NCBI RefSeq assembly: GCF_001598055.1
Contig: NZ_CP014845.1
Span: 1,736,001 to 1,800,000 of the forward strand
Origin: Cupriavidus nantongensis
GTDB taxonomy: Bacteria; Pseudomonadota; Gammaproteobacteria; Burkholderiales; Burkholderiaceae
DNA length: 64,000 nt
Reading direction: 5' to 3'
A program made the translations under genes and the position numbers. The first letter of the stretch is position 1; every line of letters begins with the position of its first letter. Shown here one piece after another: positions 45,988 through 55,542 of this stretch. Below the pieces are notes generated by a model that worked only from the letters and a program-made list of their open reading frames with translations, made no database searches and was not told where the DNA came from.

Positions 45988-47487
45988 TCAGGCATGCCGC
46001 ACCGACGCCTGTGCGGTTCCGGCCTGCGCCGGCGCACGGCCATAGTTGTCTTCGAAGCGCACGATGTCATCTTCGCCGAGATAGTTGCCGCATTGCACTT
46101 CGATCAGCACCAGCTCGCCGCTGCCGGGGTTGTGCAGCCGGTGCTTCTGCCCTGCGGGAATGTAGGTGGACTGGTTCGCCAGCAGCCGCGCGCGCTGCGT
46201 GCCGTTCTCGACCAGCGCCTCGCCCGACACCACGATCCAATGCTCGTAGCGATGGGCATGCAGCTGCAGCGACAGCGACTGTCCGGGCGCGACCACGATG
46301 CGCTTGACCTTGAAACGCTCGCCCTCCACCAGCACGGAATACGCGCCCCATGGCCGCCTGACCGTCCGATGGTGCCGGCAGGCGTCGTGCCCCTTGCGCT
46401 GCAGCGCCGTGACGATATGGCGCACGTCCTCCGCATGCTCGCGGTGCGCCACCAGCAGCGCGTCCTCGGTGTCGACGATCATCAGGTTGTCGAGTCCTAC
46501 GGCGCCGACCACGCGCTCGCTGCGGATATAGCAGCGGCGCGTGTTGTGCAGCACGGCGTCGGCGCTGACGCTGTTGCCGTCGCCGTCCTGCGGCAGCAGC
46601 GCGCTGACGCTCGACCACGAGCCGACATCGCTCCAGCGCATGGTGTTGCGCACCACGGCGACGCGCTGCGAGCGCTCCATCAAGGCAAAATCCAGCGACT
46701 GCGCACGCACGGCCTCGAACGCCGCCGGGTCGAGCTCCAGCGACAGCTGGTCGCCGGCGCGCAGTTCGCGGCCGCTGCGGACGCTGCCGGCGGCCTGGTC
46801 GGCGATATCCGCGGCGTAGCGCTGCAGCTCCGCCAGCACGGCGCCGGCCGAGAAGCAGAACATGCCGGAATTCCACAGGTAGTCGCCACTGGCCAGATAG
46901 GTCCTGGCCAACTCCAGCGCGGGCTTCTCGACGAAGCGGCACGCCAGGTGCGCCAGCTCGCCCGCCGTGCCGATGGGCGGTCCGGCCTGGATGTAGCCGT
47001 AGCCGGTCTCCGGCGCGGTAGGCGCCACGCCGAAGGTTGCCAGCCATCCCTGGCGCGCCACCTGCGCTGCCGCGGCCACGGCCTCGACAAAGCTCTCCAG
47101 CGGCTCGATCAGGTGGTCGGCGGGCAGCACCAGCATCAGCGCATGGTCGCCGTGCCGGCGCGCGACCCAGCTCGCGGCCGCGGCAATCGCGGCGGCGGTG
47201 TTGCGGCCCACCGGCTCGAGCAGGAAGCTGCACGGCATGGCGCGCGCCTCACTGCGCGCCAGGATGTCGCGTGCGAGAAAGTAGATTTCGCGGTTGATGA
47301 CGGTCACCACCTCGCGCACGCCAGGCAGCGCCGCGACGCGATTGAACGTCTTCTGCAGCAGGCTCTCGCCATCCGCCAGCGTCATCATCGGCTTGGGGAA
47401 GGTTTCGCGCGACACCGGCCAGAGCCGGGTGCCGGCACCACCGGAAATCACCACCGGGACCAGTACCGGCAGGTCAGTGTTGTCCAT
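45988..47487 (-). CDS. manC: Mannose-1-phosphate guanylyltransferase / mannose-6-phosphate isomerase
   Basis: 499 residues. The N-terminal nucleotidyltransferase has VPVVISGGAGTRLWPVSRETFPKP; the C-terminal cupin has RRPWGAYSVLVEGERFKVKRI and LHAHRYEHWIVVSGEAL, the isomerase pattern of bifunctional type II enzymes. It supplies GDP-mannose for the glycosyltransferases of this operon. The first 14 bases overlap the tolC-like gene. No GDP-mannose dehydratase or perosamine synthase is in the window. Confidence 0.93.
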   Translation of the reverse strand: MDNTDLPVLVPVVISGGAGTRLWPVSRETFPKPMMTLADGESLLQKTFNRVAALPGVREVVTVINREIYFLARDILARSEARAMPCSFLLEPVGRNTAAAIAAAASWVARRHGDHALMLVLPADHLIEPLESFVEAVAAAAQVARQGWLATFGVAPTAPETGYGYIQAGPPIGTAGELAHLACRFVEKPALELARTYLASGDYLWNSGMFCFSAGAVLAELQRYAADIADQAAGSVRSGRELRAGDQLSLELDPAAFEAVRAQSLDFALMERSQRVAVVRNTMRWSDVGSWSSVSALLPQDGDGNSVSADAVLHNTRRCYIRSERVVGAVGLDNLMIVDTEDALLVAHREHAEDVRHIVTALQRKGHDACRHHRTVRRPWGAYSVLVEGERFKVKRIVVAPGQSLSLQLHAHRYEHWIVVSGEALVENGTQRARLLANQSTYIPAGQKHRLHNPGSGELVLIEVQCGNYLGEDDIVRFEDNYGRAPAQAGTAQASVRHA

Positions 47488-48964
47488 GTCTGGGGTCTCC
47501 AAAGGGCTTCGTTCCTGCTGATACGTCCGGCAACCGGTTCGCGGCCACGCGTTCGCGCCGTCCGGGCCGCTCCGGCTGGGCCACGACGGCGTCGCCCGAA
47601 AACTGCGCACTGGCATCGCGCACGTCCTGCTCGGTGAGCTGGCCCGCCGCAAACAGCAGCCGCAATCGCGTGATGACGTTGGTATAGCGGGCGCGGGCCA
47701 GGTTGCGGCGCGCGGTATGGAGCTGCTGCTGCGCATTGAGCAGGTCCAGGTTGACGCGCATGCCCGCCGCGATGCTCAGGCGCGTCGCGCGCAGCAGTTC
47801 CCGCGCGGCCTGTTCCGCCTGCTCGTAGGCGCCGACCTTGACCACGCTGCTGAGGGCCAGGTCGAACTGCTTGCGCACCTCGTCCGTGACCTCGGTACGG
47901 CGCCCGTCGAACTCGGCCATCGCCTTGCGGTAGTTGGCTTCGGCCTGGCTGACCTGGGCGCTGACGGCACCGCCGCTGAACAGCGGCAAGGCCACCTGCA
48001 GTCCGACGTACGCGGTGTCGTATTTGGTATTCAGCGTGTTGACGGTTTCCGACTTGTTCTCGCCGTAGCTGGCCACCAGATCGACCCTGGGCAGGTGGCC
48101 GGCACGCGCGCGGCCGATATCCTGCCGCGCCGCTTCCACGCCGTGCTCGCGCGACTGCAGCTCGGGATTGTTGGCGACGGCGGCATCGGTCCAGTACCCG
48201 ATATCGGCCGGCGCCGGTCCTTGCGCGCGGAACCCCGGCGACAATGTCGCCAGCAGGCGGTCCTGGCCGCCCTGGCTGGCACCGAGGATCGCGTCCAGGC
48301 GCTTGCGCGCGGCCGTCAGGCCGTCGCGTGCCTCGATCACCTGCGCCGCCGCAAGGTCGAGCCGGGCCTGCGTCTCGACGATGTCAGTGCGGGCGCCCTC
48401 GCCCTTGTCGAAGAAGCGCCAGTTCTGTTTCAGCTGCTCTTGCAATGCGTCGCGCTCCGCCTCGGCCAGCGCGATCACGTCATGGGCCTCGAGCACCTCG
48501 GTGTAGGCTGTCACCACGCGCAGGGCCAGCTCCTGGCGGCGGCTGTCGAACAATGCCGCGCTGGCCTGCGACTGCGCTTCGCCCTGGCGGAAGCGCGACC
48601 AGTAGTCCCAGTTAAACAGCGGCTGGCGCAGCTGCACCGCGCCGCTGTAGCTGCGATAGAACTCGGTGGTGGTCTGGTCGCCGAGGCGGGGGCCGGCGTA
48701 GCGGGTGATGTCCGAACGGTTGCGCGCCCAGTTGTAGGTGAACTGGACCTGCGGCAACAGGAAGGAGCGCCCGATCACTCGGTACTGCTCGCCGGCGGCG
48801 GCCTCTTCGATCGCCGCGCGATAGCGGGGATCCTGCGCGAGCGCCAGCTGATAGGCATCGAGCAGCGTCATGGCCTGCGCCGCGGCAAGCCCCGGCGCGC
48901 ACAACAGGCAAGCGGCGGCGAGCGTGGCAAGCACGCCGGTTCCAGCGCGAACGACCCGCATCAT
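47474..48964 (-). CDS. TolC-family outer-membrane channel of type I secretion
   Basis: 496 residues with a signal peptide ending LAAAQA. Two repeats of the outer-membrane efflux domain are visible (LDAYQLALAQDPRYRAAIEEA and YWTDAAVANNPELQSREHGVEAARQDI), with AGMRVNLDLLNAQQQLHTARRNLARARY in the second. It overlaps the HlyD-like gene by four bases (ATGA) and forms the outer part of the secretion system. Confidence 0.92.
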   Translation of the reverse strand: MMRVVRAGTGVLATLAAACLLCAPGLAAAQAMTLLDAYQLALAQDPRYRAAIEEAAAGEQYRVIGRSFLLPQVQFTYNWARNRSDITRYAGPRLGDQTTTEFYRSYSGAVQLRQPLFNWDYWSRFRQGEAQSQASAALFDSRRQELALRVVTAYTEVLEAHDVIALAEAERDALQEQLKQNWRFFDKGEGARTDIVETQARLDLAAAQVIEARDGLTAARKRLDAILGASQGGQDRLLATLSPGFRAQGPAPADIGYWTDAAVANNPELQSREHGVEAARQDIGRARAGHLPRVDLVASYGENKSETVNTLNTKYDTAYVGLQVALPLFSGGAVSAQVSQAEANYRKAMAEFDGRRTEVTDEVRKQFDLALSSVVKVGAYEQAEQAARELLRATRLSIAAGMRVNLDLLNAQQQLHTARRNLARARYTNVITRLRLLFAAGQLTEQDVRDASAQFSGDAVVAQPERPGRRERVAANRLPDVSAGTKPFGDPRHGQH

Positions 48965-50313
48965 TCCTCCGTCAGCGCCGTTCTCGCGCGATCGGCTACC
49001 GGCTTGAACAGGTAGCTGAGCATGGTGCGCTCGCCGGTCTTGATAAACACCTCCACCGGCATGCCGGGCCGGACCTGGTGGCCGGCAAGCCGGTTCATGC
49101 CATCCGGCGTCACTTGCGCGCGGATCTTGTAGTACGGCGCGCCCTCTTCCTCGGTCAGGCGGTCCGCCGAGACGACCGAGACCGCTGCCGGGATGCGCGG
49201 CGTGCGGCTCTGGTTGAACGCGGTGAACATCAGTTCCACCGGCAGCCCGCTGTTGACCTTGTCGATCAGGTTGACCGGCACCCGGGCCTCGACTTCGAGC
49301 GGCTCGCCGTCAGGCACCACATCCATCAGCCTGGCGCCGGGCGCGACCACGCCGCCCTGGGTAAAGATGGCAAGTCCCACCACCGAGCCGGACACCGGCG
49401 CACGCACCTGTGTGTTGGCCACGTCGAAGTCGAGTCCCTCCAGCCGGCTGCGCAGCATGCGCACATCGCGCTGTGCTTCGCCCAGCAGCGTCCGCACTTC
49501 CTTCTGTTCCTGCTCGCGGCGCAGGCTGGCGCGGATGCGCAGTTCGGTAAGCTGGCTCTGGGTGCGGCCGATGGTGCCCAGGTCCGCCGAGATTTCGCCG
49601 TTGACCTGCGCGTAGAGCCGTTCCGTGTCGAGCAGGCGGTTGCGCGGCAGGTAGCCTTCGCGCGCCAGCTCGCGCATGTTCTGCAATTGCTCGCGCAGTG
49701 CGGCCAGCTGCTGCTGCTTGTTCTGGCGCGCATCGCGCAGCCCGTTGAGCTGGGATTGCAGGCCCGTGATGCCCTCGGCAATGGTACCGAGCTCCTTCTG
49801 CAAGGCCTGCCGGCGCGAGGCAAAGAGCTGCCGCTGCACGGCGACCACCTCGGCCACGCCGGGATCCGATGCGGCCTCGCGTTCGAGCTCGCCGAAGTCG
49901 ATCTCGGCAAGGCCGTCGCGCTCGGCCAGCAGGCGCGCCTCGACCGCAAGCGTGGTCAGCAACTGCGCCCGCGTCGCCTCGGCCTGGGCACGCGCCTGCG
50001 TATGGTTCATGGTGACCAGGACCTGCCCCGCCATGACCTTGTCACCGTCCTTGACCAGGATCTTCTCGACGATGCCGCCGCTCGGGTGCTGCACCACCTT
50101 GCGATTGCCCGAGACGATGACCGTGCCCGCCACCGGCACGCCCTTGTCCAGCGGCGCCAGCGCCGCCCACAGCAGAAAGCCGCCGAGGCCGCCGGCAATC
50201 ACGGTCCAGCCGATGCGGCTGTAGCGGCGTGCCGGCGCCGCGGGTGCGGATGCAGGCGGGAATGGCTGCGCGGCGGCGGCCGGCGGCAGCGACGATGCAT
50301 GGTTGGAAGACAT
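48961..50313 (-). CDS. HlyD-family membrane fusion protein of type I secretion
   Basis: 450 residues. One N-terminal membrane helix (IGWTVIAGGLGGFLLWAALAPLDKG), the lipoyl-type segment VSGNRKVVQHPSGGIVEKILVKDGDKVMAGQVLVT, a long coiled coil (about 105-285), and a C-terminal beta domain (GLPVELMFTAFNQSRTPRIPAAVSVVSADRLTEEEGAPYYKI). This is the PrtE/RsaE type. It bridges the ABC ATPase and the TolC-like channel. Confidence 0.92.
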   Translation of the reverse strand: MSSNHASSLPPAAAAQPFPPASAPAAPARRYSRIGWTVIAGGLGGFLLWAALAPLDKGVPVAGTVIVSGNRKVVQHPSGGIVEKILVKDGDKVMAGQVLVTMNHTQARAQAEATRAQLLTTLAVEARLLAERDGLAEIDFGELEREAASDPGVAEVVAVQRQLFASRRQALQKELGTIAEGITGLQSQLNGLRDARQNKQQQLAALREQLQNMRELAREGYLPRNRLLDTERLYAQVNGEISADLGTIGRTQSQLTELRIRASLRREQEQKEVRTLLGEAQRDVRMLRSRLEGLDFDVANTQVRAPVSGSVVGLAIFTQGGVVAPGARLMDVVPDGEPLEVEARVPVNLIDKVNSGLPVELMFTAFNQSRTPRIPAAVSVVSADRLTEEEGAPYYKIRAQVTPDGMNRLAGHQVRPGMPVEVFIKTGERTMLSYLFKPVADRARTALTEE

Positions 50314-50324
50314 AGCGATTCAGA

Positions 50325-52079
50325 TCAGGAATGGGTGCCGGTGGCGCGCGCGGGCTCGCCCTGCGCCGCCGCAACCGGCTTGCCGGCGTGTTGCGGCTGC
50401 GCGCGCTGTTGCATTGCGCGCAGCACCTCCTGCGTCGGACCGAACGCGTGCGAGGTGCCGTCCTGCAGCACCAGCAGCCGGGTCGTGACGGCCAGCACGC
50501 TGCTGCGGTGGCTGACGATGACGACGGTGGCGCCACGTTCGCGGCACAGCGTGATCGCGCGCGCCAGCGCCGCCTCGCCGGCTTCGTCCAGGTTGGAGTT
50601 CGGTTCATCGAGCACGACCAGCGCCGGCGAGCCATACAGCGCACGCGCCAGCGCGATGCGTTGCTTCTGCCCGCCCGACAGCCCCGCGCCATCCGCGCCA
50701 AGTTCGGTGCCGTAGCCCTTGGGCAGCTTCAGCACCATGTCGTGCACACCGGCGAGGCGCGCGGCTTCGACCACCGCCTCGGCATCGACCTCGCCGAAGC
50801 GTGCGATGTTCTCCGCCACCGTCCCCGCGAACAGCTCGATGTCCTGCGGCAGGTAGCCGACGAACGGTCCCAGTTCATCCTTGTTCCATTGCCAGACATC
50901 GGCGCCATCGAGCCGCACCTCGCCCGCGAATGGCGGCCAGACGCCAACAAGAAGACGCGCCAGCGTGGATTTGCCCGAGGCGCTGGGGCCGATCACGCCA
51001 AGCACCTCGCCCGGCGGCAGCGCGAAGTTGACGTTCTTCAGCACCGGCGCCGTGCCCGGCGCGCCGGCGACCAGGCGCGACACGGCCAGCTGCCCGCGCG
51101 GGCGCGGCAGCGACATGGCGCTGCGCCGCGCCGGATTGGCCGCCAGCAGCTTGTGCAGGCGCTCGTGGGCCGCGCGCACCGCGCTCCACTGCTTCCACCC
51201 GCCGATCACGCCTTCGACCGGGCTCAGGGTCTTGCCCATCAGGATCGACGCCGCGATCATCATCCCGGCCGTGATCTCGTTATCCAGCACCAGCAAGGCA
51301 CCGACGCCCAGCACCATCGACTGCAACGCGATGCGAGCGAAGCGGGTCCATGCGCCGACCATCGACGCCTTCTCGCTCGCCTCGCCCTGCTTGCCGAGGA
51401 AGGCTTCGTGAATGCGCAGCCAGCGCGCCTGCAACGGGCCCAGCATGCCCATCGCCTCGATCGCCTCGGCATTGCGCAGCGTCACCGTGGCCGACTCGGC
51501 CGAACGCAGCGACAGGCGGCCCGCTTCGTCGAGCGGCTGGCGCGAGATGCGCTCGTTGACCACCGCCAGCGCGATCAGCACGGCGGCACCGCACAGCGCG
51601 AACAGCCCGAGATGGAAGTCGAACAGGAAGATCACGCCCAGATAGAGCGGAAACCACGGTGCGTCGAAGAACGCAAACAACGTCGAGCCGGAAATGAACT
51701 GGCGCAGCGTGGTCAGGTCGTTGAGCGCCTGGCCGGCGATGTAGCCGCCCTGGCGCAGGTTGGTCTCGAAGGCGGCGGTATAGATGCGCCGGTTGAGCTG
51801 GGCATCGAGCTGGGCACCGACATGGATGGCAACCTGGCTGCGCACATACTCCAGCACCGAGATCAGGGCAAACAGTCCCAGCGTGATGGCGCTCAGCATC
51901 CACAGCGTGGTCTCGCTGCGGCTCTGCAGTACGCGGTCGTAGACCTGCAGCATGTAGAGCGACGGCACGAGCATCAGCAGGTTGATCACGGCACTGAACA
52001 CGCCGATATTGCGCAAGGCACTCTTGTGCGCGCGCAGGGCTGTCAGGATTTCACTGCCGGGATGCGCGGATTGGCTCAT
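50325..52079 (-). CDS. Type I secretion permease/ATPase, PrtD/RsaD type
   Basis: 584 residues from the ATG at 52079. Six-helix membrane domain (about 20-320) then ATPase domain with Walker [11 protein letters not shown], signature [15 protein letters not shown] and the PrtD-type Walker [13 protein letters not shown]. There is no N-terminal C39 peptidase or C39-like domain, so it should export proteins with an uncleaved C-terminal signal, such as the RTX protein at 59840. First gene of the ~13-kb leftward operon; its upstream region holds three Crp-type sites. Confidence 0.92.
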   Translation of the reverse strand: MSQSAHPGSEILTALRAHKSALRNIGVFSAVINLLMLVPSLYMLQVYDRVLQSRSETTLWMLSAITLGLFALISVLEYVRSQVAIHVGAQLDAQLNRRIYTAAFETNLRQGGYIAGQALNDLTTLRQFISGSTLFAFFDAPWFPLYLGVIFLFDFHLGLFALCGAAVLIALAVVNERISRQPLDEAGRLSLRSAESATVTLRNAEAIEAMGMLGPLQARWLRIHEAFLGKQGEASEKASMVGAWTRFARIALQSMVLGVGALLVLDNEITAGMMIAASILMGKTLSPVEGVIGGWKQWSAVRAAHERLHKLLAANPARRSAMSLPRPRGQLAVSRLVAGAPGTAPVLKNVNFALPPGEVLGVIGPSASGKSTLARLLVGVWPPFAGEVRLDGADVWQWNKDELGPFVGYLPQDIELFAGTVAENIARFGEVDAEAVVEAARLAGVHDMVLKLPKGYGTELGADGAGLSGGQKQRIALARALYGSPALVVLDEPNSNLDEAGEAALARAITLCRERGATVVIVSHRSSVLAVTTRLLVLQDGTSHAFGPTQEVLRAMQQRAQPQHAGKPVAAAQGEPARATGTHS

Positions 52080-52140
52080 ATGGATTTGCGGATACACCTT
52101 AAGCACTGCGGAGAACGGCACCTGCGGCGCCCGATCGCTT

Positions 52141-52234
52141 TGTGACGTGGTGTCACAAAGCAGGTGCGAATTCTGGATGAGGGCCGGGGCGGTGCTTGTG
52201 ATGTCCATCACAAAATTGTGTGAGGTGGGTCACG
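52141..52234 (-). promoter_or_regulatory. Triple Crp-type site upstream of the secretion/export operon
   Basis: TTGTGAT-GTCC-ATCACAA (core 52197-52212) is a perfect palindrome; reading leftward, CAGAAT at 52175-52170 begins exactly 37 bases from it (class II, start near 52163). A second site, TGTGA-GGTGGG-TCACG, is at 52219-52234. A third, TTTGTGAC and GTCACAAA at 52139-52159, has seven bases between TGTGA and TCACA instead of six and lies downstream of the predicted start, where it could repress or fine-tune. Confidence 0.7.
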
Positions 52235-52279
52235 GTGGCCCTCTGTCCTGCGTACGCTATTTCCGCGGCTCGCCCGTTC

Positions 52280-53437
52280 TCACCACCGCCGGAACTCCGG
52301 CTCCCCCGCGGGCGCGGCGGCGGCGCCGTCGCGCAGCACGCTCTCGTAGAGGGCGTGATAGCGTCGCCGCATCGTGCCCGCGCTGAACTTCTCGACAAAG
52401 CGGGCGCGGGCGTTGCGGCCGAGGGATTCGGCCAGCGCGGGGTCGGCATGCAGGCGCGCCAGTGCCGCGCGCAGGGCGTGCGGATCGGACGGCGGCACCA
52501 CGTAGCCGGTGTGGCCGTGCAGGTTGACGTAGCTGCTGCCGGTGCCGATCTCGGAAGACACCAGCGGCTTGCCGAACATCGCGCCTTCGAGCAGCGTGAC
52601 GCCGAACGCTTCCGAGCGCAGGTGCGAGGGAAAGACGACACCCCGGCAAAGCGACAGCAGCGCATGCTTGTCGGCGTCCGGCAGCACGCCGAGGAAGCTC
52701 ACGTTGTCCAGCCCCAGCGCCGCCGCCTGCTGCCTCAAGGCGTCTTCCTGCGGCCCGGTGCCGAGGATGACGACGCGGAACGCGGCGTCGCGGCATGCCT
52801 GCATCAGGATATGCAGGCCCTTGTAGTAGCGGATCACGCCGACGAACAGGAAAAATCCCTCCCCCACCCGATCGCGCCACATGTCGACGCGGCCGGGGTC
52901 GGCCTCGCACTCGGTCGCATCGAGCCCGATCGGGATGGTATGCACGCGCGCGCGATGGCGGCGCAGCACGTCGCTGGTGTCGAGATAGTTGGGCGAGGTG
53001 GCGACGATGGCATGCATGCTGTCCAGGAAGCGATGCATCAGCGGCGCGTACACGGGCATCAGCAGCCGCTGGCGCACGATGTCCGAGTGATAGGTCACGA
53101 TCGCCGGCACGCGTACGCTCGCGGCAAAATGCAGCACATCGCCGAAGGGCCAGGGGAAGTGATACTGCACGACATCGGCCCGCGCGACCGCGCGCCTGAA
53201 GTGCGCCAGCGCGCTGAACGAGATCGGCGTCGACGCCGGCGCCAGGTGCGTACGCGCGCGCGTGATGCGGACCCCGTCGATCTCCAGTTCGCGCTGCGCG
53301 CCGCGGGCGTGCCGGCTTAGCGTGAACACCTCGTGCGTGACGCCGTGGGTCTGGCTGCGCGCCAGTTGGCGGATGACCTGTTCGATGCCCCCGTACGAGT
53401 CCGGGTAATACACCTTGAAGACGTGAAGGATATGCAT
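52280..53437 (-). CDS. GT4-family glycosyltransferase, mannosyltransferase-like
   Basis: 385 residues. HVFKVYYPDSYGGIEQVIRQLA opens the protein; FFLFVGVIRYYKGLHILMQA and PSHLRSEAFGVTLLEGAMFGKPLVSSEIGTGSSYV form the donor site, with E-x7-E type residues. It resembles WbaZ/PimB-like mannosyltransferases. It lies upstream of the secretion operon in the same direction, with its own Crp-type divergent promoter at 53506-53521. Confidence 0.88.
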   Translation of the reverse strand: MHILHVFKVYYPDSYGGIEQVIRQLARSQTHGVTHEVFTLSRHARGAQRELEIDGVRITRARTHLAPASTPISFSALAHFRRAVARADVVQYHFPWPFGDVLHFAASVRVPAIVTYHSDIVRQRLLMPVYAPLMHRFLDSMHAIVATSPNYLDTSDVLRRHRARVHTIPIGLDATECEADPGRVDMWRDRVGEGFFLFVGVIRYYKGLHILMQACRDAAFRVVILGTGPQEDALRQQAAALGLDNVSFLGVLPDADKHALLSLCRGVVFPSHLRSEAFGVTLLEGAMFGKPLVSSEIGTGSSYVNLHGHTGYVVPPSDPHALRAALARLHADPALAESLGRNARARFVEKFSAGTMRRRYHALYESVLRDGAAAAPAGEPEFRRW

Positions 53438-53478
53438 GGGCGTGGCTTGGCATCCGGCCTGGTCGGCGCTGGTGGCAG

Positions 53479-53548
53479 AGTCTCTCGTGGCACGCGCAGG
53501 CGCAGTGTGATGGCCGTCACAGAACGCCGGGGGCGGGATCGCTATGGT
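53479..53548. promoter_or_regulatory. Divergent Crp-type promoter between two glycosyltransferase genes
   Basis: TGTGA-TGGCCG-TCACA at 53506-53521. Rightward, TATGGT at 53543-53548 begins 37 bases from the site start, giving a start near 53555. Leftward, GAGACT at 53484-53479 begins 37 bases from the other end, a weaker -10, giving a start near 53472. Confidence 0.7.
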
Positions 53549-53556
53549 TGCGCCTC

Positions 53557-54774
53557 ATGCCCCAGTCCTCTTCCCTCCTGGCCGAGCCGCTGCGCGTTGC
53601 GGTAGGCGCCGTTTCGCTGTCCTCCCCGCTGACCGGGATCGGCCAGTACACGCGCCACCTGGTGCGCGAGCTGGCGGTGCTGGGCGCTGCGCCGCACTGC
53701 TTCCTCGGGGCAGGCTGGAGCGAGCCGCCGGCAGTCGGCCCGCAACCCTGGGCCGATGGCCTGGCGTCGTCCCACACCGGGCACGCGCCGGCGTGGCGCA
53801 GCGCGGCGCGCGGTCTGTTGCGGCGGTCCGGGGTGGCGCACCTGGCCTCGCGCGCGTGGCAGGCGCACCGGTTCCGCGCCGGCTTGCCGCGCGATGCGGC
53901 GCTCTACCATGAAACCAATTTCCTGCCGTTCTGCTTTGGCACGCTGCCGACCGTGCTCACCGCGCACGACGTGTCGTGGCTGCGCTATCCGGAGACCCAT
54001 CCCGCTGCGCGGGTGAGCCTGCTGCACCGCTACTTTCCCCGCGCACTGGCCCGCGCCGACCGCGTCATCGTGGTGTCCGAGTTCGTGCGCGCCGAGCTGC
54101 TGGCGCTGTGCGAGATCGATCCCGGCAAGATTCGCGTGGTCCACAACGGCGTCGCGCCTGTATTCCAGCCGCGCGCCGCCGACGCGCTGCGGCCGGTACT
54201 GGCACGCCATGGGCTGCTGCCCGGCGGCTACCTGCTGGCACTGGGCACGCTGGAGCCGCGCAAGCGGCTATCGACCGCACTGCGTGCGCACCAGCGCCTG
54301 CCGGCCGCGCTGCGGCGCCATATGCCGCTGGTACTGGCCGGCATCAAGGGCTGGCTGACCAGCGCGCTGGAGCGCGAGATGGCGCCCGCCGTGGCGCGCG
54401 GCGAGGTGCGCGTGGCGGGCTACATCTCGGATGCCGACCTGCCGAGCGTCGTCGCCGGCGCCTGCGCGATGGTCTACCCGTCCATCTACGAAGGCTTCGG
54501 CCTGCCACCGCTTGAAGCCATGGCCTGCGGCGTGCCGGTGATTTGCTCGGACCGCTCGGCGCTGCCCGGCGTGGTCGGCGATGGCGGCGTATTGCTGGAC
54601 CCTGACGATATCGATGGCTTCAGCGCGGCGATGCTGCGCGCCTGCGAGGACACGCACTGGCGCTCCGCCATCGGCGCACGCGCGCTGCGCCGCGCCGCCG
54701 GCTTCAGCTGGCAGCGCTGCGCGCGCGAAACGCTCGATGTCTATGGCGAATTGCTCCGCACCAGGCGCGGGTGA
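53557..54774 (+). CDS. GT4-family glycosyltransferase
   Basis: 405 residues. VAVGAVSLSSPLTGIGQYTRHLVREL, YHETNFLPFCFGTLPTVLTAHDVSWLRYPETHP and ALGTLEPRKRLSTAL are typical of bacterial mannosyl/rhamnosyl transferases; PSIYEGFGLPPLEAMACGVPVICSDRSALPGVVGDGG is the donor site. No ribosome-binding site precedes the ATG, and the predicted start of transcription (53555) is only two bases upstream, so the mRNA may be leaderless. A TTG at 53548 lies within the -10 region and is unlikely. Confidence 0.88.
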   Translation: MPQSSSLLAEPLRVAVGAVSLSSPLTGIGQYTRHLVRELAVLGAAPHCFLGAGWSEPPAVGPQPWADGLASSHTGHAPAWRSAARGLLRRSGVAHLASRAWQAHRFRAGLPRDAALYHETNFLPFCFGTLPTVLTAHDVSWLRYPETHPAARVSLLHRYFPRALARADRVIVVSEFVRAELLALCEIDPGKIRVVHNGVAPVFQPRAADALRPVLARHGLLPGGYLLALGTLEPRKRLSTALRAHQRLPAALRRHMPLVLAGIKGWLTSALEREMAPAVARGEVRVAGYISDADLPSVVAGACAMVYPSIYEGFGLPPLEAMACGVPVICSDRSALPGVVGDGGVLLDPDDIDGFSAAMLRACEDTHWRSAIGARALRRAAGFSWQRCARETLDVYGELLRTRRG

Positions 54775-54789
54775 CGGCACGCTGAGGAA

Positions 54790-54832
54790 TGTGACAGCCG
54801 TCACGGAGCAGGAAGAGTCTGCCAGCTACGCT
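54790..54832 (+). promoter_or_regulatory. Class II Crp-type promoter of the GtrA/DUF6311/GT2 operon
   Basis: TGTGA-CAGCCG-TCACG at 54790-54805 and TACGCT at 54827-54832, 37 bases apart start to start. Predicted transcription start near 54839, giving a 33-base leader to the ATG at 54872. Confidence 0.7.
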
Positions 54833-54871
54833 TGCCGCTTTGACCCAGTGAGAAAGCAAGGCAGCCAGAGC

Positions 54872-55102
54872 ATGAGCCACGCCATTCAGTTCGACATCGT
54901 CGTGGACGGGTTCCGCATTCCGTGTACGGCTTCCGCAGAGGCCGGTTCGCAGGCGCGCCGTTGCGCCGGCGGGCCGGCCGCGGACATCGATGCCGCGCTG
55001 GAACGGCTGCAGCATGCCGCGCGCTTGCGCTTCCTGCAGGGAGCGGCACCGCCGGTGTTGGTGCTGCGCGAGCACCTGCATGCCGCCGGAGCTTGCCCGT
55101 GA
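54872..55102 (+). CDS. Small protein of unknown function heading the GtrA operon
   Basis: 76 residues: a short beta-like start (AIQFDIVVDGFRIPCTASAEAG), then a helical part (DIDAALERLQHAARLRFLQGA) and a hydrophobic end (PPVLVLREHLHAAG). No membrane helix or known domain. Support comes from position: it fits between a Crp-type promoter and gtrA, whose GTG overlaps its stop (GTGA), so it is probably translated and coupled. Confidence 0.6.
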   Translation: MSHAIQFDIVVDGFRIPCTASAEAGSQARRCAGGPAADIDAALERLQHAARLRFLQGAAPPVLVLREHLHAAGACP

Positions 55103-55542
55103 CGGGTCAGCGCGGCCATGGCGGCACGCACGCGCCGCCGGCGCGCGCGGCGTTCGGCCGTTACGTGCTGACCGGCTGCGCCCTGTTGCTGGCGGATCTT
55201 GCCCTGTTCCTTGCGCTGACGCATGCCGGCATTGCACCTGCGGCAGCGCAGGCGGCGAGCCGCGGCACCGGCGCGATCATCGGCTTTGTCGCGCACAAGT
55301 GCTATTCCTTCCGGCACGGCGGCGTGGATGCGCGCGGCCTGCTTTCCCAGGGCGGCGGCTATGGCGCGCTGACGCTCGGCGGCGTGGCGCTATCGCCCAT
55401 CATCCTCGCGCTGGCACTGCGGCTCTGCGGCGAGCGGCTGCTGGTCGCCAAGCTGGCCGCGGAAGTCGTGATGGCGGGCATCAACTTCATGGCGATGCGC
55501 TGGCTGTTCCGTCCGCGCCAGCGTTGCGCCGCCACGCCATGA
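55099..55542 (+). CDS. GtrA-family membrane protein
   Basis: 147 residues from a GTG at 55099 with GGAG upstream. Four helices in GtrA style: FGRYVLTGCALLLADLALFLAL, ASRGTGAIIGFVAHKCYSFRH, LSPIILALALRLCGERLL and KLAAEVVMAGINFMAMRWLF. GtrA proteins are thought to flip or present polyprenyl-linked sugars; a GtrB-like GT2 is two genes downstream. ATGA overlap with the next gene. Confidence 0.85.
   Translation: MTGQRGHGGTHAPPARAAFGRYVLTGCALLLADLALFLALTHAGIAPAAAQAASRGTGAIIGFVAHKCYSFRHGGVDARGLLSQGGGYGALTLGGVALSPIILALALRLCGERLLVAKLAAEVVMAGINFMAMRWLFRPRQRCAATP

Noticed and set aside
52253..52258. TACGCT as a rightward -10 for the Crp-type sites at 52141-52234
   Set aside because: It begins 34 bases from the nearest site rather than 37, and the only gene there is the leftward glycosyltransferase.
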